NCBI GenBank assembly: GCA_903904685.1
Contig: CAIVDS010000043.1
Span: 1 to 60,566 of the forward strand
Source: an uncultured Verrucomicrobiota bacterium
GTDB taxonomy: Bacteria > Verrucomicrobiota > Verrucomicrobiia > Opitutales > Opitutaceae
Reading direction: 5' to 3'
DNA length: 60,566 nt
The translations under genes were made by a program, and so were the position numbers. The first letter of the stretch is position 1, and each line of letters begins with the position of its first letter. The notes below the pieces were generated by a model that saw only the letters and a program-made list of their open reading frames with translations, had not been told where the DNA came from and ran no database searches. Below are positions 9,069 through 17,839 of this stretch, piece after piece.

Positions 9069-9530
9069 GAGGTGAGGAAAAATCCAAGCGCGGCGGTCGA
9101 AAAACCGAGTGCGGTGATAATAAAACTTAGTGCGGTGATAATAAAGTCTAGTGCGGTGATAATAAAGTCTAGTGCGGTAATAAGAAAAGTTAGTGCGGTA
9201 GGAGTAAAACCGCGTGCGGTAATAGAAAAAGCAATTGCGGTAGTCGTAAAAGCGAGTGCGGTGATGATAAATGTTAGTGCGGTGATAAGAAAACCTAGTG
9301 TGGTAGGAATAAAACCGATTGCGGTAACAAGAAAAGTTATCGCGGTAGGAGTAAAAACTATCGCGGTAGCAATAAAAGTTAGCGCGGTAGTCGTAAAAGA
9401 GATTGTGGTGATAATAAAAGTTATCGGAGTAGTCGTAAAAAAGATTGCGGTGATAGGAAAAATTAGCGCGGTAGGAGTAAAAACTAGCGCGGTAGGAAGA
9501 AAACCGATTGCGGTGAGCACAAAACCAAGC
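9069..9530. repeat. 21-bp tandem array, 22 units, no indels
   Basis: Twenty-two consecutive units of exactly 21 bases (first at 9069-9089, last at 9510-9530) with no insertion or deletion. Of the 20 units from 9111 on, 17 begin with GCGGT; the others begin GTGGT (two) or GGAGT. Base 12 is A in every unit, and bases 12-15 are AAAA in nearly all; base 19 is almost always A. Bases 6-11 and 16-18 vary freely. Two adjacent units are identical (9132-9152 and 9153-9173); most others differ at many positions. Because 21 is divisible by three, both strands stay open by construction, giving peptides with a 7-residue period such as AVIIKSS. The invariant codon third bases argue that the conserved object is DNA rather than protein. 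The array is AT-rich against a GC-rich background and lies between convergent genes. Confidence 0.95.
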
Positions 9531-9617
9531 CGTGGGATGCCAAAGGGTGGCGATAGCCCGCCGATTTCAAGCCGGGTCGCGTTCCCCCGAAGCGTGGTTT
9601 ACCCAGATTCAATCGCC

Positions 9618-9670
9618 GGGAGGGGATGGGTTTACGCGGAGGCGCGGGGGGCACGGCAGGGGGAATCAAC
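9618..9670 (+). repeat. Dispersed repeat copy 1 (left of the restriction-modification region)
   Basis: About 50 bases containing GGGTTTACGCGGAGG, then a G-rich stretch, then GGGGGAATC. A second imperfect copy in the same orientation lies at 13584-13633. Together they bracket the small membrane protein and the MmeI-like gene. Confidence 0.5.
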
Positions 9671-9687
9671 CCTGCCTTGCTCCGCGT
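9634..9687. other. Nested inverted repeat; remaining gene-free sequence 9531-9712
   Basis: ACGCGGAG (9634-9641) pairs with CTCCGCGT (9680-9687), and inside it GGCAGGG (9655-9661) pairs with CCCTGCC (9670-9676) around an 8-base loop. It sits 26 bases downstream of the stop of the minus-strand gene at 9713, so it could act as a factor-independent or pausing structure for that gene, though no T-run follows on the minus strand. Nothing else is recognisable in 9531-9712. Confidence 0.45.
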
Positions 9688-9712
9688 TCTCCTCGACTCC
9701 GCGTGAGCTGCC

Positions 9713-10009
9713 TCAAGCCCCGTTTTGCAGGTCCGCCTCTCGGGCGGCTTTGCGCTTGAGATGCGCCCGGATGTCGGGGTCGTCGGCGCTGATGGAGGTG
9801 CCGCCGGTTTTGCCGGTCGCCGTTTCCTCCGGGTCGTCGGAGCCGGAATACCGGAAGACGTAGCACAGGATCAACGTCACCACCACCACCGGAAAGGCGA
9901 TGACTGCCAGAGCCAAGAGGACGGGGCCGGCGAAGAAGATCATCCCGGTAACGACGATAAGCCCCAGGTTCAGTATCGTCCGCAGGTCTTCGGTCTGATC
10001 GGTTTTCAT
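9713..10009 (-). CDS. Small two-helix membrane protein
   Basis: 98 aa: a charged start (MKTDQTEDLRTILNLG), about 45 hydrophobic residues forming one or two helices (LIVVTGMIFFAGPVLLALAVIAFPVVVVTLILCYVF), then a hydrophilic tail ending RKAAREADLQNGA. No family recognised. It follows the restriction-modification gene by 12 bases in the same direction and is probably cotranscribed, which makes a role as an accessory of that system possible but unproven. Confidence 0.55.
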   Translation of the reverse strand: MKTDQTEDLRTILNLGLIVVTGMIFFAGPVLLALAVIAFPVVVVTLILCYVFRYSGSDDPEETATGKTGGTSISADDPDIRAHLKRKAAREADLQNGA

Positions 10010-10021
10010 GGGGCGGGCGGG

Positions 10022-13000
10022 CTACCGCACGAAGGTGCCTTGGGTGTCGCCGGGGTGGGCGCGGGCCAACGCCACCAACGTTTCCAGGATTTCGAGGACT
10101 TCGCTTTCCTTGGCCCGCGTGAACCGCTTCGCGAGTTCGGCGGACGTGATCGGGCGGTCGGCGGAGGCCAGCGCGGCTTCTACCGCCTTGGCACGGGCGG
10201 CGAGGGTTTTGGGCCAGGGCAGTTTCGCTGCCTTCGGTGGACGGTGGCCGGTGGCCGGTTTGACAGGCGCGTCGGTGAGGCCGAGATCGGTCTGCTTGGT
10301 GCCGGCGAAGAGGGGCTTCTGGTAATCGGGGCGGAGCCAGCGGATGCGGCCCTCGGCCTCCTCGGCGGCGCGGGTGGCGTTGAGGGCGACCACGCGGTTA
10401 AGGATTTCGGCGTCGGCGATCGGCCAAGGCCAGCCGTAGGCGTCGGCCACGGCGGCGTCGAGGTCGTCGTGGAGTTGTTTCAACGTGGAGACGAGCGCGG
10501 CGTCGTGGATGATCTTGTCCTTGGTCGTGAGCAGTTCGCCGGCGCGGAGTTTTTCGAGGACGTTGTAGATGTCGGTGAGGCCGAGGCCGTGCTTGGCCTG
10601 AGCGCGCTTGCGGTGGGCGTCGAGTTCCTCGGCCAAGACGCGGATGCGGGTCTTTTGTTTCTCGGTGCAGTCGGGGAAAGGGAAGGGATCGAAGCAGCGT
10701 GACTTGTTGTAGCGGGGGCGATCTTCGAGCGTGCCACCGGCGGCAAGGGCGTAGGTCGTATGGATGCGGCTGCTCAGCACGCCGAGGTGGAAGGCGTCGT
10801 CCGTCGCGATGGCAATGAGCATGTTGTCGGGCAGGACTGAGCCATCCAGAAACTGGAAATGCCGATGCTTGCCGGTTTCTCCGGTGGCAATGTAGCGGGA
10901 GAGTCCTGCGAGTGCGGGACGCAAGTCGCGACGCGGTTCGCCAAACACCCACCAATTATCTCGGTAGGTTGCACGGTTATTGGAGTCGCGCTCGGGTTTT
11001 ACGGTCTGCACGACGTGTTCGTAAACTTTAGGGAAGCGATATTTGACCTCTTCTGACGTAAGACCAAAGAGGTCCATGACCATTACGCCACGAGGCGAAT
11101 CCGCGAGATCACGACCATTGAGGTAAGGACGGATGTGCTTTTCCAGCCCCTTGATTTTGCCGAGGCCGAGAGCCTTGGCCTCATCGGGCGTAACGATGAA
11201 GCCAGAGCCGTGAAGTTTAACGCCGGGTGATGAAAGGCCGGCGTTGGAAGTGAGTTCACCGGTGCCCGAAACATCCGCGCCGCCGGTGAGATCTGCGCCG
11301 ACCTTGCCAAGTTCGAGAAGGAGCTGGACTTCGTTTTCGCCGGTTTCCTCGTTGGCGGTTTCGGTGGTGACGCGTTGGAGCTTGGCTTCGGGCGCGGGAT
11401 TCATGGACGCTCCCACGGTCATGGCGATGCGGACGGCGGCGCATTCGGTGGCGTCGATCCACGGGTGATCGGGAATGGCGAAGGTGAGGTAAATACCGTC
11501 GTCCATCGCGGCCTGCACGACGCGACGGTTGAAAGTCTGGCGAATGGAGTTGGTGGTGATGAAGCCGAAGCGGCGGGTGCGACCGGCGAGCGTTTCGAGG
11601 GCGGCCTTGTGCCACCAGAACATGACGAAGTCGGCGCTCTCGGGCATGGCGGGATAGGCGGCGCGGAGCGTCTCGGTGTAGCCGTCGCCCAAGTCTTCGC
11701 GCATGCGGGAAGCGCCGAGGAAGGGAGGGTTGCCCACGATGAAGTCGGCCTGCGGCCACGCGGCGGGGCGAGGGTTGACGAAGGTGTCGAGCGGGCGCAC
11801 GGCCTTGTCGTCGGGCACGTCGCGGCCGGTGACGGGGTCGGTCTTGAAGGTGGTGCGGTTCCAGACGAACTTGGTTTTGCCGTCGGGGCCTTTGGCGAAG
11901 TCCTTTTTGTCGCAGGCAAGGACGGCGTCGCGGCACTCGATGTTCTTGAAGGCGCGGAGGACGGGCTCGGGCCACTCGGTGGCGCCGCGATTGCGGTGGT
12001 GCCACTGGAGGAAGCCGATCCAGAGGACGAGCTCGGCGATGGTGGCGGCGCGGGGGTTGATCTCAAGGCCGAGGAACTGGCGCGGGTCCACGGTCTCGCC
12101 GCCGAGGTCGAGGCGCATGTTCTCGCCGAAGCCCTCGATGAGCTGGAGCACCTCGCCTTCGAGGCGCTTGAGGTGTTCGAGGGTGACGTAAAGGAAGTTG
12201 CCGGAACCGCAGGCGGGATCGAGCACGCGCACGGCGCAGAGTTTATGGAGGAAGGCGCGGGTTTCCTTGATGGCGCCCTTGAGGTCGCCGCGAGTGGCGA
12301 GGGTGACGGCGGCGGTCTTCGTGGCGGTCCACTCCTCGCGGAGAGGCTCGATCACGGTGGGGAGGACGAGGCGCTCGACGTAGGCGCGAGGAGTGTAGTG
12401 CGCGCCGAGCTTGTGGCGTTCGGCGGGGTCGAGGGCGCGCTCCAGCAGGGTGCCGAAGATGGCGGGCTCGACGTGCCGCCATTGGAGGCGGGCGGCGCGG
12501 ATGAGGAGGCCGAGCTGGGTGCCGTTGAGCGGGAGGGCCTTGGCCTCGGCGAAGAGGCCGCCGTTGAAGTGAAGGATCTTTTGACGGAGGATGACGGAGA
12601 ACTTGCCGACGTTCATCTCGGCGAAGAGTTGCTCAAGGAGAGGGACGGCGGCGCCGGGGTCGGCCTTCACGGATTCGAGGAGCTCGGAGAAACTGTCCTT
12701 GGGGAGCAGCTCGACATCCTCGGCGAACATGCAGAAGAGGCAGCGGGAGAGAAAGGCGGCGACGGCGGCGGGGTCGTGCTTTTTCTCGAAGGACTTGGCG
12801 AGCTCGGCGAGATGGCCGGCGACCTCGCGGGTGACGGCGGCGGCGACCTTGGCGGGATCGAGGGAGCGCGGATCAAGCCAGAGCGCGCGGAGCTTGGCGC
12901 GGACATCCTCGCGGGCGAGATCGGCGAGGCGGATGCGGTGGGCGCGGGCGTCGGGGAACGGGAGGTAGGCCTTGCCCTTCTGGGTGAAGTCGGCGAAGAG

Positions 13001-13486
13001 CTCGATGACGTGGCCGACATCGACGACGAGAAGGAACGGAGGCGGGTTTTCGTCGTCGGGCAGGGAGCGGGCGTAGCGGTCGGCCTGGCCCTGGGCCTCG
13101 ATCATGGCGCGGTCCCAAGCCTCGGAGCCGCGGACCACGCCGCTGCGCGGCTTGATTTCAAATTTGAGATTCGCGATCTCAGATGCGGCGGCGTCGGGAG
13201 CGCGGGCGTATTGCTTGCACTCGCAGACGAAGCAGTCGCGCTTGTAGAGATCGATGCGGCCGGTGGTGGTCTTGACGGAGCCGCGATGATGGAAGGTGAC
13301 GGCGCGCTCGAAGACATAGGCGTTGTCGGCGGTGTCGGGGCCGGCGGGATCGGGACGAGGCACGCCGAGCAAGTCGCAAAGCTCGGAAAGGAAGAGGACG
13401 TAGTTGGCGCGTTCGGCGGCCTCGGCGCGGGACCAGCGGGCGATGAAGGCGGCGACGGCGGCGGGGCTGGTGGTCTCGGGAGACAT
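10022..13486 (-). CDS. MmeI-like (type IIL) restriction-modification fusion protein
   Basis: 1154 aa that appear to carry nuclease, methyltransferase and specificity functions in one chain. N-terminal nuclease motif: D79, nine residues, E89-C-K91 ([14 protein letters not shown]), the D-X9-E-X-K spacing described for MmeI. A helical linker follows. Amino-methyltransferase motif I is [10 protein letters not shown] at about residue 423 and motif IV is NPPF at about 586, an N6-adenine type arrangement. The region after 700 should hold target recognition, and the last about 120 residues look like an added helical or winged-helix tail. No separate methylase, specificity or nuclease gene is adjacent, as expected for a stand-alone type IIL enzyme. 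Start chosen at ATG 13484-13486 ([14 protein letters not shown]). The recognition site cannot be deduced from sequence alone. Confidence 0.85.
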   Translation of the reverse strand: MSPETTSPAAVAAFIARWSRAEAAERANYVLFLSELCDLLGVPRPDPAGPDTADNAYVFERAVTFHHRGSVKTTTGRIDLYKRDCFVCECKQYARAPDAAASEIANLKFEIKPRSGVVRGSEAWDRAMIEAQGQADRYARSLPDDENPPPFLLVVDVGHVIELFADFTQKGKAYLPFPDARAHRIRLADLAREDVRAKLRALWLDPRSLDPAKVAAAVTREVAGHLAELAKSFEKKHDPAAVAAFLSRCLFCMFAEDVELLPKDSFSELLESVKADPGAAVPLLEQLFAEMNVGKFSVILRQKILHFNGGLFAEAKALPLNGTQLGLLIRAARLQWRHVEPAIFGTLLERALDPAERHKLGAHYTPRAYVERLVLPTVIEPLREEWTATKTAAVTLATRGDLKGAIKETRAFLHKLCAVRVLDPACGSGNFLYVTLEHLKRLEGEVLQLIEGFGENMRLDLGGETVDPRQFLGLEINPRAATIAELVLWIGFLQWHHRNRGATEWPEPVLRAFKNIECRDAVLACDKKDFAKGPDGKTKFVWNRTTFKTDPVTGRDVPDDKAVRPLDTFVNPRPAAWPQADFIVGNPPFLGASRMREDLGDGYTETLRAAYPAMPESADFVMFWWHKAALETLAGRTRRFGFITTNSIRQTFNRRVVQAAMDDGIYLTFAIPDHPWIDATECAAVRIAMTVGASMNPAPEAKLQRVTTETANEETGENEVQLLLELGKVGADLTGGADVSGTGELTSNAGLSSPGVKLHGSGFIVTPDEAKALGLGKIKGLEKHIRPYLNGRDLADSPRGVMVMDLFGLTSEEVKYRFPKVYEHVVQTVKPERDSNNRATYRDNWWVFGEPRRDLRPALAGLSRYIATGETGKHRHFQFLDGSVLPDNMLIAIATDDAFHLGVLSSRIHTTYALAAGGTLEDRPRYNKSRCFDPFPFPDCTEKQKTRIRVLAEELDAHRKRAQAKHGLGLTDIYNVLEKLRAGELLTTKDKIIHDAALVSTLKQLHDDLDAAVADAYGWPWPIADAEILNRVVALNATRAAEEAEGRIRWLRPDYQKPLFAGTKQTDLGLTDAPVKPATGHRPPKAAKLPWPKTLAARAKAVEAALASADRPITSAELAKRFTRAKESEVLEILETLVALARAHPGDTQGTFVR

Positions 13487-13583
13487 GCGACGGGGAGTTT
13501 GTGGAGCGCGCAAGGCGCGGGCGCAACGCCGGTTTCGGGAAAAGAACGGAAACCGGAGCGGGGTTCCTCCCGCATCAACCATC

Positions 13584-13633
13584 AGGAAGGGGCGGGTTCA
13601 CGCGGAGGGGCGTCAGGGTCGGGGGGAATCCAC
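13584..13633 (+). repeat. Dispersed repeat copy 2 (right of the restriction-modification region)
   Basis: Contains GGGTTCACGCGGAGG, a G-rich stretch and GGGGGAATC in the same order and orientation as 9618-9670. It overlaps the last codons of the DUF2167 gene on the opposite strand. Confidence 0.45.
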
Positions 13634-14557
13634 GGGGGCGGTGAAGGCGTTTTTGGCTTTTCGATCTTTCCAAAGCTTTTTGAAGAAAGCCCCGACCGCG
13701 ATCACCGCGATGATGATGAATTTCTTCAAGGCGAGGAGGCCGACCCAGAGAAGCTTGAAGAAACCGGCCTTGGCCGCCACGCCGCCGGCGACGAGGGCGG
13801 CGATGCCGTAGGCCGCGACCTTGTCGGTGTCCTCCTTGAAATCGGCGTAGCGGTGGCCTTCCTGGAAGTTGACCATCCCGAGGATGGCGGGGGTGGAGGC
13901 TTCCACTTCCTTGAGCTGGCGCATGACGGCCACGGCGTTGAGCACGAGCACGCCGCGGCGGCCGAGAATGCGGATGTTGTAGTTGAGCGTGTGCACGGGG
14001 GATTGGCCGAACTTGAGTTCCTTGGCCCAGTAGAGCTTGTGCGTGGCGGCGTCGTAGCGGGGCGGCGAGGCCCAGCCGACGAGATCGATCGGCGCGTAGC
14101 CTTGCTTCACGCGTTCCTCGTTGGACTCGGCCGTGGATTTTTTCATGTCGGCCATCATCTTGGCGTAGTCGATCGTGGCGGCGTCCTTGTCCTTCACGTA
14201 GCCGTCTTCCTCGTAGTTGACGACGACCACCCAGCTTTCGTCGGAGAGCGGGTCGAAGCCGGCGGGCACGAGCATGCCAAGCGGCTTCCTGCCGGAGGGA
14301 TTGCCCCAGATCTTGGTGAGGACGGTCGCGGCGTCGTCGGGCGTGAGGAAGCGGAAGTTGGCGGGGAGGGCGACCTTGGCGAGACCGTTGGCGAGGATGA
14401 TGTCGCCTTGCTGCGGTTTGAGCTCGGCGGCGAGCCGGCGGATTTCCGCGAGCCGGGCGGCCGGATCGGGCGGCGTGGCGGGCGCGGTTTGCGCGGAGAG
14501 GACGGATGCCAGCAGGCATGCGCAGAGCGGCACGAGGAGGCGGAGCGGGGGCTTCAT
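13613..14557 (-). CDS. DUF2167 membrane protein
   Basis: 314 aa with a Sec signal peptide (MKPPLRLLVPLCACLLASVLSAQTA). The large periplasmic portion has 'GFDPLSDESWVVVVNYEEDGYVKDKDAATIDYAKMM', 'GYAPIDLVGWASPPRYDAATHKLYWAKEL' and 'LNYNIRILGRRGVLVLNAV', the conserved core of DUF2167. Two C-terminal hydrophobic helices follow (about 245-290), then a basic tail. The biochemical role of the family is not known. Start at ATG 14555-14557, which gives a clean signal peptide; the longer open frame upstream is not signal-like. Confidence 0.8.
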   Translation of the reverse strand: MKPPLRLLVPLCACLLASVLSAQTAPATPPDPAARLAEIRRLAAELKPQQGDIILANGLAKVALPANFRFLTPDDAATVLTKIWGNPSGRKPLGMLVPAGFDPLSDESWVVVVNYEEDGYVKDKDAATIDYAKMMADMKKSTAESNEERVKQGYAPIDLVGWASPPRYDAATHKLYWAKELKFGQSPVHTLNYNIRILGRRGVLVLNAVAVMRQLKEVEASTPAILGMVNFQEGHRYADFKEDTDKVAAYGIAALVAGGVAAKAGFFKLLWVGLLALKKFIIIAVIAVGAFFKKLWKDRKAKNAFTAPVDSPRP

Positions 14558-14876
14558 GGAGTGCGGGGGTAGGTTGAGATGCGGGAAAAAGAGTCCGGTG
14601 GCGGCGCGGTGTTGTATCGGCGGGGGCCCGTCAAGCCGTCGTTGAGGGGGCGGTGTCGCGCATTCCCCAAATGACGCAAGATTCGGGCGGGACGGAAAGG
14701 GCAAAGCGCGGACGGGGGAGGTTTTTCCGGGAACTAATAATAGTCAATATCCGGGATGTTAACGTCCGACGGTGGTCGGAGGAGCGGAGCCCGCCGGCAG
14801 GCGGCGAGCGCGACGAAACCGGCGGGCGGGCCCTGCGCCGGATAACCGGGGCGATCGCCGCCGAGTGCCGTGCGGA
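14558..14876. other. Gene-free stretch with an inverted repeat
   Basis: 319 bases between two minus-strand genes. The only structure I see is GCCCGCCGG (near 14789-14797) facing CCGGCGGGC (near 14819-14827), a 9-bp perfect dyad. It lies downstream of the lipoprotein gene and could terminate it, although no T-run follows. An AT-rich patch at 14733-14760 may hold the promoter of the DUF2167 gene. Confidence 0.35.
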
Positions 14877-15305
14877 TTATTTCGCGACGGCCAGCAACTC
14901 GCCCACGAGTTGGCCGACCACGTCGTCGAGCTGCGTGCTCAGGGCGATGTTCTTTTGATAAGACACCGTGGCGAAGGGACGGACCGCCGCCGGGGCCTGC
15001 GCGCCGAGGGTGAGCTGCACCATGTGGGTGGAAAAATCCCACGCCCACTTGTCGTCATAGACGACGACGGCCTGCGCCGTGTCGGGCAGCATGGTGAGCG
15101 GGCCGCTGTCGGCCTCGAACCCGCGGGCCTTGAGGGCGCGGACGATGCTCGGGGCGATGCCGTGGTTGTCGTTGAGGTTGACCAGCACGAAAAAACGGCG
15201 GCAGGCGGCGAGGTGCAGCTTGCTGTCCTTGTCCGCATGCGTGGTGACGGCGGTGCAGCCGGAAAGCGTCAGGACGAGGAGCAGAAGGAGCGAAACGGGT
15301 TTCAT
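14877..15305 (-). CDS. Putative lipoprotein
   Basis: 142 aa beginning MKPVSLLLLLVLTLSGCTAV, a type II signal peptide with lipobox LSGC, so the mature protein should be lipidated at Cys18. The remainder is about 125 residues with alternating strands and helices (RRFFVLVNLNDNHGIAPSIVRALKARGFEADSG, then AVVVYDDKWAWDFSTHM and a C-terminal LVGELL). This suggests a small alpha/beta domain resembling outer-membrane-associated DUF4136-type proteins, but I cannot assign a family firmly. Start at ATG 15303-15305. Confidence 0.65.
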   Translation of the reverse strand: MKPVSLLLLLVLTLSGCTAVTTHADKDSKLHLAACRRFFVLVNLNDNHGIAPSIVRALKARGFEADSGPLTMLPDTAQAVVVYDDKWAWDFSTHMVQLTLGAQAPAAVRPFATVSYQKNIALSTQLDDVVGQLVGELLAVAK

Positions 15306-15442
15306 GAAGCGGACAAGCCACGGAAGAAATCGGTCGCGGTGCAATCCTTCATCGTCGTGAAGGCGAACCGGACAACCGCAGCCGTGCCGTTTATCCGTGA
15401 ACATCCCAGGAATCTATGGTCCAGTGACGGCCACGTTTCCCC

Positions 15443-16693
15443 ATGGCCGTCCGCGCACCCAACATTCTCTGGATCGTCACGACGCAGTGGCGGGCGCAGG
15501 CGTGCGGCTATGCGGGCGACGTGAACGCGCGAACGCCATGCCTCGACGCGCTGGCGGCGCGGAGCGTCAACTACGCGCAGGCGGTGACGCCGCATCCGTT
15601 CGGGCCGTTTGCGCGGGCGGCGATGCTGACCGGCGTGCCGTCGCCGGAAAACGGCGTGTCCGATTACTATGATCCGCTGCCGACGGATGCGCGGACGATC
15701 GCGCATGAGCTGAACGGGCGCGGTTATGACACGGCGTTTTTCGGCAAATGGCATCTGGGCGCGCGGGATCGCAACGCACCGCTCGTGGGCGAGGCGCATG
15801 CGAGGACGGTCGTGCCGCCGGAGGGGCGCGGCGGTTTTTCGTTTTGGGAGGGTTTCGAGAGCGGGTTTCTGCTCAATGATCCCTGGCTGCACGGTTCGCG
15901 GCTGCCTGAGCCGGTGCAGGTGCGCGGGTATCAGGGCGACGTGGTGTGCGGGCGGGCGGCGGAGTGGTTTGCGCGGGGGCGGGCCCCGTGTTTCGCGGTG
16001 GTGAGCCTGGAGTCGCCGCATCCGCCCTACGACGCGCGGACGCCGGAGGGCATCATGCGCATGAGGCCGGAGGACGTTGCGCTGGCGGGCAACGTGCCGC
16101 GCGGCGGCACGACGGAGGCGACGGCGCGGCGCGAGCTGGCGGGTTATTACGCGCACATCGAAGCGACGGACCGGGCGATCGGGCGGTTGCTGGCGGCGGT
16201 GGAGGAAACGGGGATGACGAGAAAGCAGAAGGAGAAAGAGAGGGAGGCGGAGACGATGGTGGTTTTCACCTCGGTGCACGGGGACATGCACGGGGCGCAC
16301 GGGCTTTTCCGGAAGGGCTGGCCGCACGAGGAGAGCGTGAGGGTGCCGCTGCTGACCGGAGGCGGGGGTCGGGAGGGTGGAGGACGGCGGTCGGACGAGT
16401 TGGTGTCGCTGATCGATTTGCCGGCGATGACTCTGGCGTGGGCCGATGGCCGGACATGGGGTTGCGAGCGGGATCACGCGGTCGTCTCGATGCCGAGCGT
16501 GGTGGCGTTGCCGCACCAGTGCGACCGTGCGTGGCGCGGGGTACGCACGGCGGAACGCAAGCGGATTTTCGACGCGGACGGTTCGATCTGGCTGGATTTC
16601 GATCTGGGCAACGATCCTTTGGAGACGAACAACCGCGCCGCGGCGGGCGGTGCGGCAGCAGACGCAACGTCGGATTCAGGCGGCTTCCTATAA
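15443..16693 (+). CDS. Sulfatase-fold protein lacking the catalytic residues
   Basis: 416 aa related to the alkaline-phosphatase-superfamily sulfatases: PNILWIV at the N-terminus, FFGKWHLG near residue 99, and HGLFRKGWPHEESVRVPLL near the C-terminal third. The active-site positions are changed. The first metal loop reads VTTQWR where sulfatases have TDQ or TDDQ. The formylglycine segment reads PFGPFARAAMLTG where CxPSR or SxPSR is expected, so there is no Cys or Ser nucleophile. The second metal loop reads TSVHGDMHG where a D precedes H-G. No signal peptide is seen. The reading frame is intact, so this looks like a maintained pseudoenzyme rather than a decayed gene. Its last six bases overlap the end of alr, which is convergent. 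Confidence 0.8.
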   Translation: MAVRAPNILWIVTTQWRAQACGYAGDVNARTPCLDALAARSVNYAQAVTPHPFGPFARAAMLTGVPSPENGVSDYYDPLPTDARTIAHELNGRGYDTAFFGKWHLGARDRNAPLVGEAHARTVVPPEGRGGFSFWEGFESGFLLNDPWLHGSRLPEPVQVRGYQGDVVCGRAAEWFARGRAPCFAVVSLESPHPPYDARTPEGIMRMRPEDVALAGNVPRGGTTEATARRELAGYYAHIEATDRAIGRLLAAVEETGMTRKQKEKEREAETMVVFTSVHGDMHGAHGLFRKGWPHEESVRVPLLTGGGGREGGGRRSDELVSLIDLPAMTLAWADGRTWGCERDHAVVSMPSVVALPHQCDRAWRGVRTAERKRIFDADGSIWLDFDLGNDPLETNNRAAAGGAAADATSDSGGFL

Positions 16694-17836
16694 TCCGAGC
16701 GTGGTGCGGTAGAGACGCGGGACGCGCTTGGTGACGGAGCAGAGCGTTTCCCAGGGGATCGTGTCGGCCCAGCGGCTGAATTCGGTGAGGCCGATCTCCG
16801 CCCCGGATTGGCCGCCGATGAGCACCACCTCGTCGCCGGCGCAGACGCCCGGCACGTCGGTCACGTCCACGATGGTCTGGTCCATGGTGACGCGGCCAAG
16901 CACGGGGCAGCGTTGTCCGCGGATGAGCACGTGGCCGCGATTGCTGGCGGCGCGCGGCAGGCCGTCGCCGTAACCGGCGGTGAGGATGGCCACGACCGAA
17001 TCGCGCTTGAGCACATGGGTGCGCCCGTAACTGATGCTGTTGCCCGCAGGAAGGCGTTTCACGAGGCCGACGCGCGTGCGGAAGCTGAAGACGGGCGTGG
17101 TCTGGACCTGCGCCAGCAGGGAGCGCGAATGGGGAAGGATGCCGAATTGCAGCAGGCCGATGCGCACGGCGTTGAACGGTCCGGCGACCGCGATGGTTTC
17201 CAGCCCCGCGCTGTTGTCGGCGTGAATGAGGAGGGCGGAGAGGTCGATGCCGTCGCAGCGCCCGAGCGCGGCAAGGAAGCGGCGACGTTGCTCGGCGGTG
17301 AAGGCGGCGTCGTCGTCGGGGCTGGAGAAGTGGGTGAACACGCCGGCGAGCTTGAGGTTTTGGGAGTCGCGGATTTTTCGATACAGCGCGGGGGCTTCCT
17401 CGTGCCACACGCCGAGGCGGCCCATGCCGGTGTCGATTTTCAAGTGGACGGTCACGGGGCGGCCGGCGGCGCGGCCCGCGGCTTCCAAGCGCGCGACTTC
17501 ATCCGTCGATGAAACCGTGGCGGCCACGTCATACTCGATCACGTAGCGATCCTCGTCCGGCAAAAGGGGGCTGAGAAGGAGGATGGGCCAGTCGGGGCTC
17601 AGCTCGCGAATCGCGGCGGCCTCGGCGAGGTTGGCCACGCCGAAAAGATCGGCCCCCGCGTGCATGAGGCGGGCGGCGGTCTGCGGGAGTCCGTGGCCGT
17701 AGGCATCGGCCTTCACCACGGAGACGTAGCGCATGTGCGGGGGAATCGAGGCGCGGATCAGGTGGAGGTTGCGCTCAAGGATGGCGAGGTCGATCTCGGC
17801 CCAGCAGCGCAGGGGAAGTCGTGAGGCGGTGGCCAT
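16688..17836 (-). CDS. alr: Alanine racemase
   Basis: PLP-dependent interconversion of L- and D-alanine for peptidoglycan. The 382-aa product has the PLP-lysine motif VVKADAYGHG near residue 40 and 'HLKIDTGMGRLG'. The second catalytic residue lies in the block TAGYGDGLPR in the C-terminal beta-domain, followed by VTMDQTIVDVT. Length and domain order (TIM barrel then beta) are standard. The start codon lies 3 bases after the tsaB stop, so tsaB-alr is a two-gene operon. Confidence 0.97.
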   Translation of the reverse strand: MATASRLPLRCWAEIDLAILERNLHLIRASIPPHMRYVSVVKADAYGHGLPQTAARLMHAGADLFGVANLAEAAAIRELSPDWPILLLSPLLPDEDRYVIEYDVAATVSSTDEVARLEAAGRAAGRPVTVHLKIDTGMGRLGVWHEEAPALYRKIRDSQNLKLAGVFTHFSSPDDDAAFTAEQRRRFLAALGRCDGIDLSALLIHADNSAGLETIAVAGPFNAVRIGLLQFGILPHSRSLLAQVQTTPVFSFRTRVGLVKRLPAGNSISYGRTHVLKRDSVVAILTAGYGDGLPRAASNRGHVLIRGQRCPVLGRVTMDQTIVDVTDVPGVCAGDEVVLIGGQSGAEIGLTEFSRWADTIPWETLCSVTKRVPRLYRTTLGL

Positions 17837-17839
17837 GAA

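Noticed and set aside
8510-9520. Minus-strand frame through the 21-bp array and yqeY
   Set aside because: Open by period (21 is divisible by 3) and by antisense of yqeY; no start or family support.
9069-9530. CRISPR array
   Set aside because: Units are 21 bp with no distinct conserved repeat of about 28-36 bp alternating with unique spacers, and there are no cas genes.
11375-14572. 1065-codon plus-strand open frame opposite the restriction-modification gene
   Set aside because: It is antisense to a gene with clear catalytic motifs, is Gly/Glu/Val-rich, and is open only because of GC-rich codon usage on the other strand.
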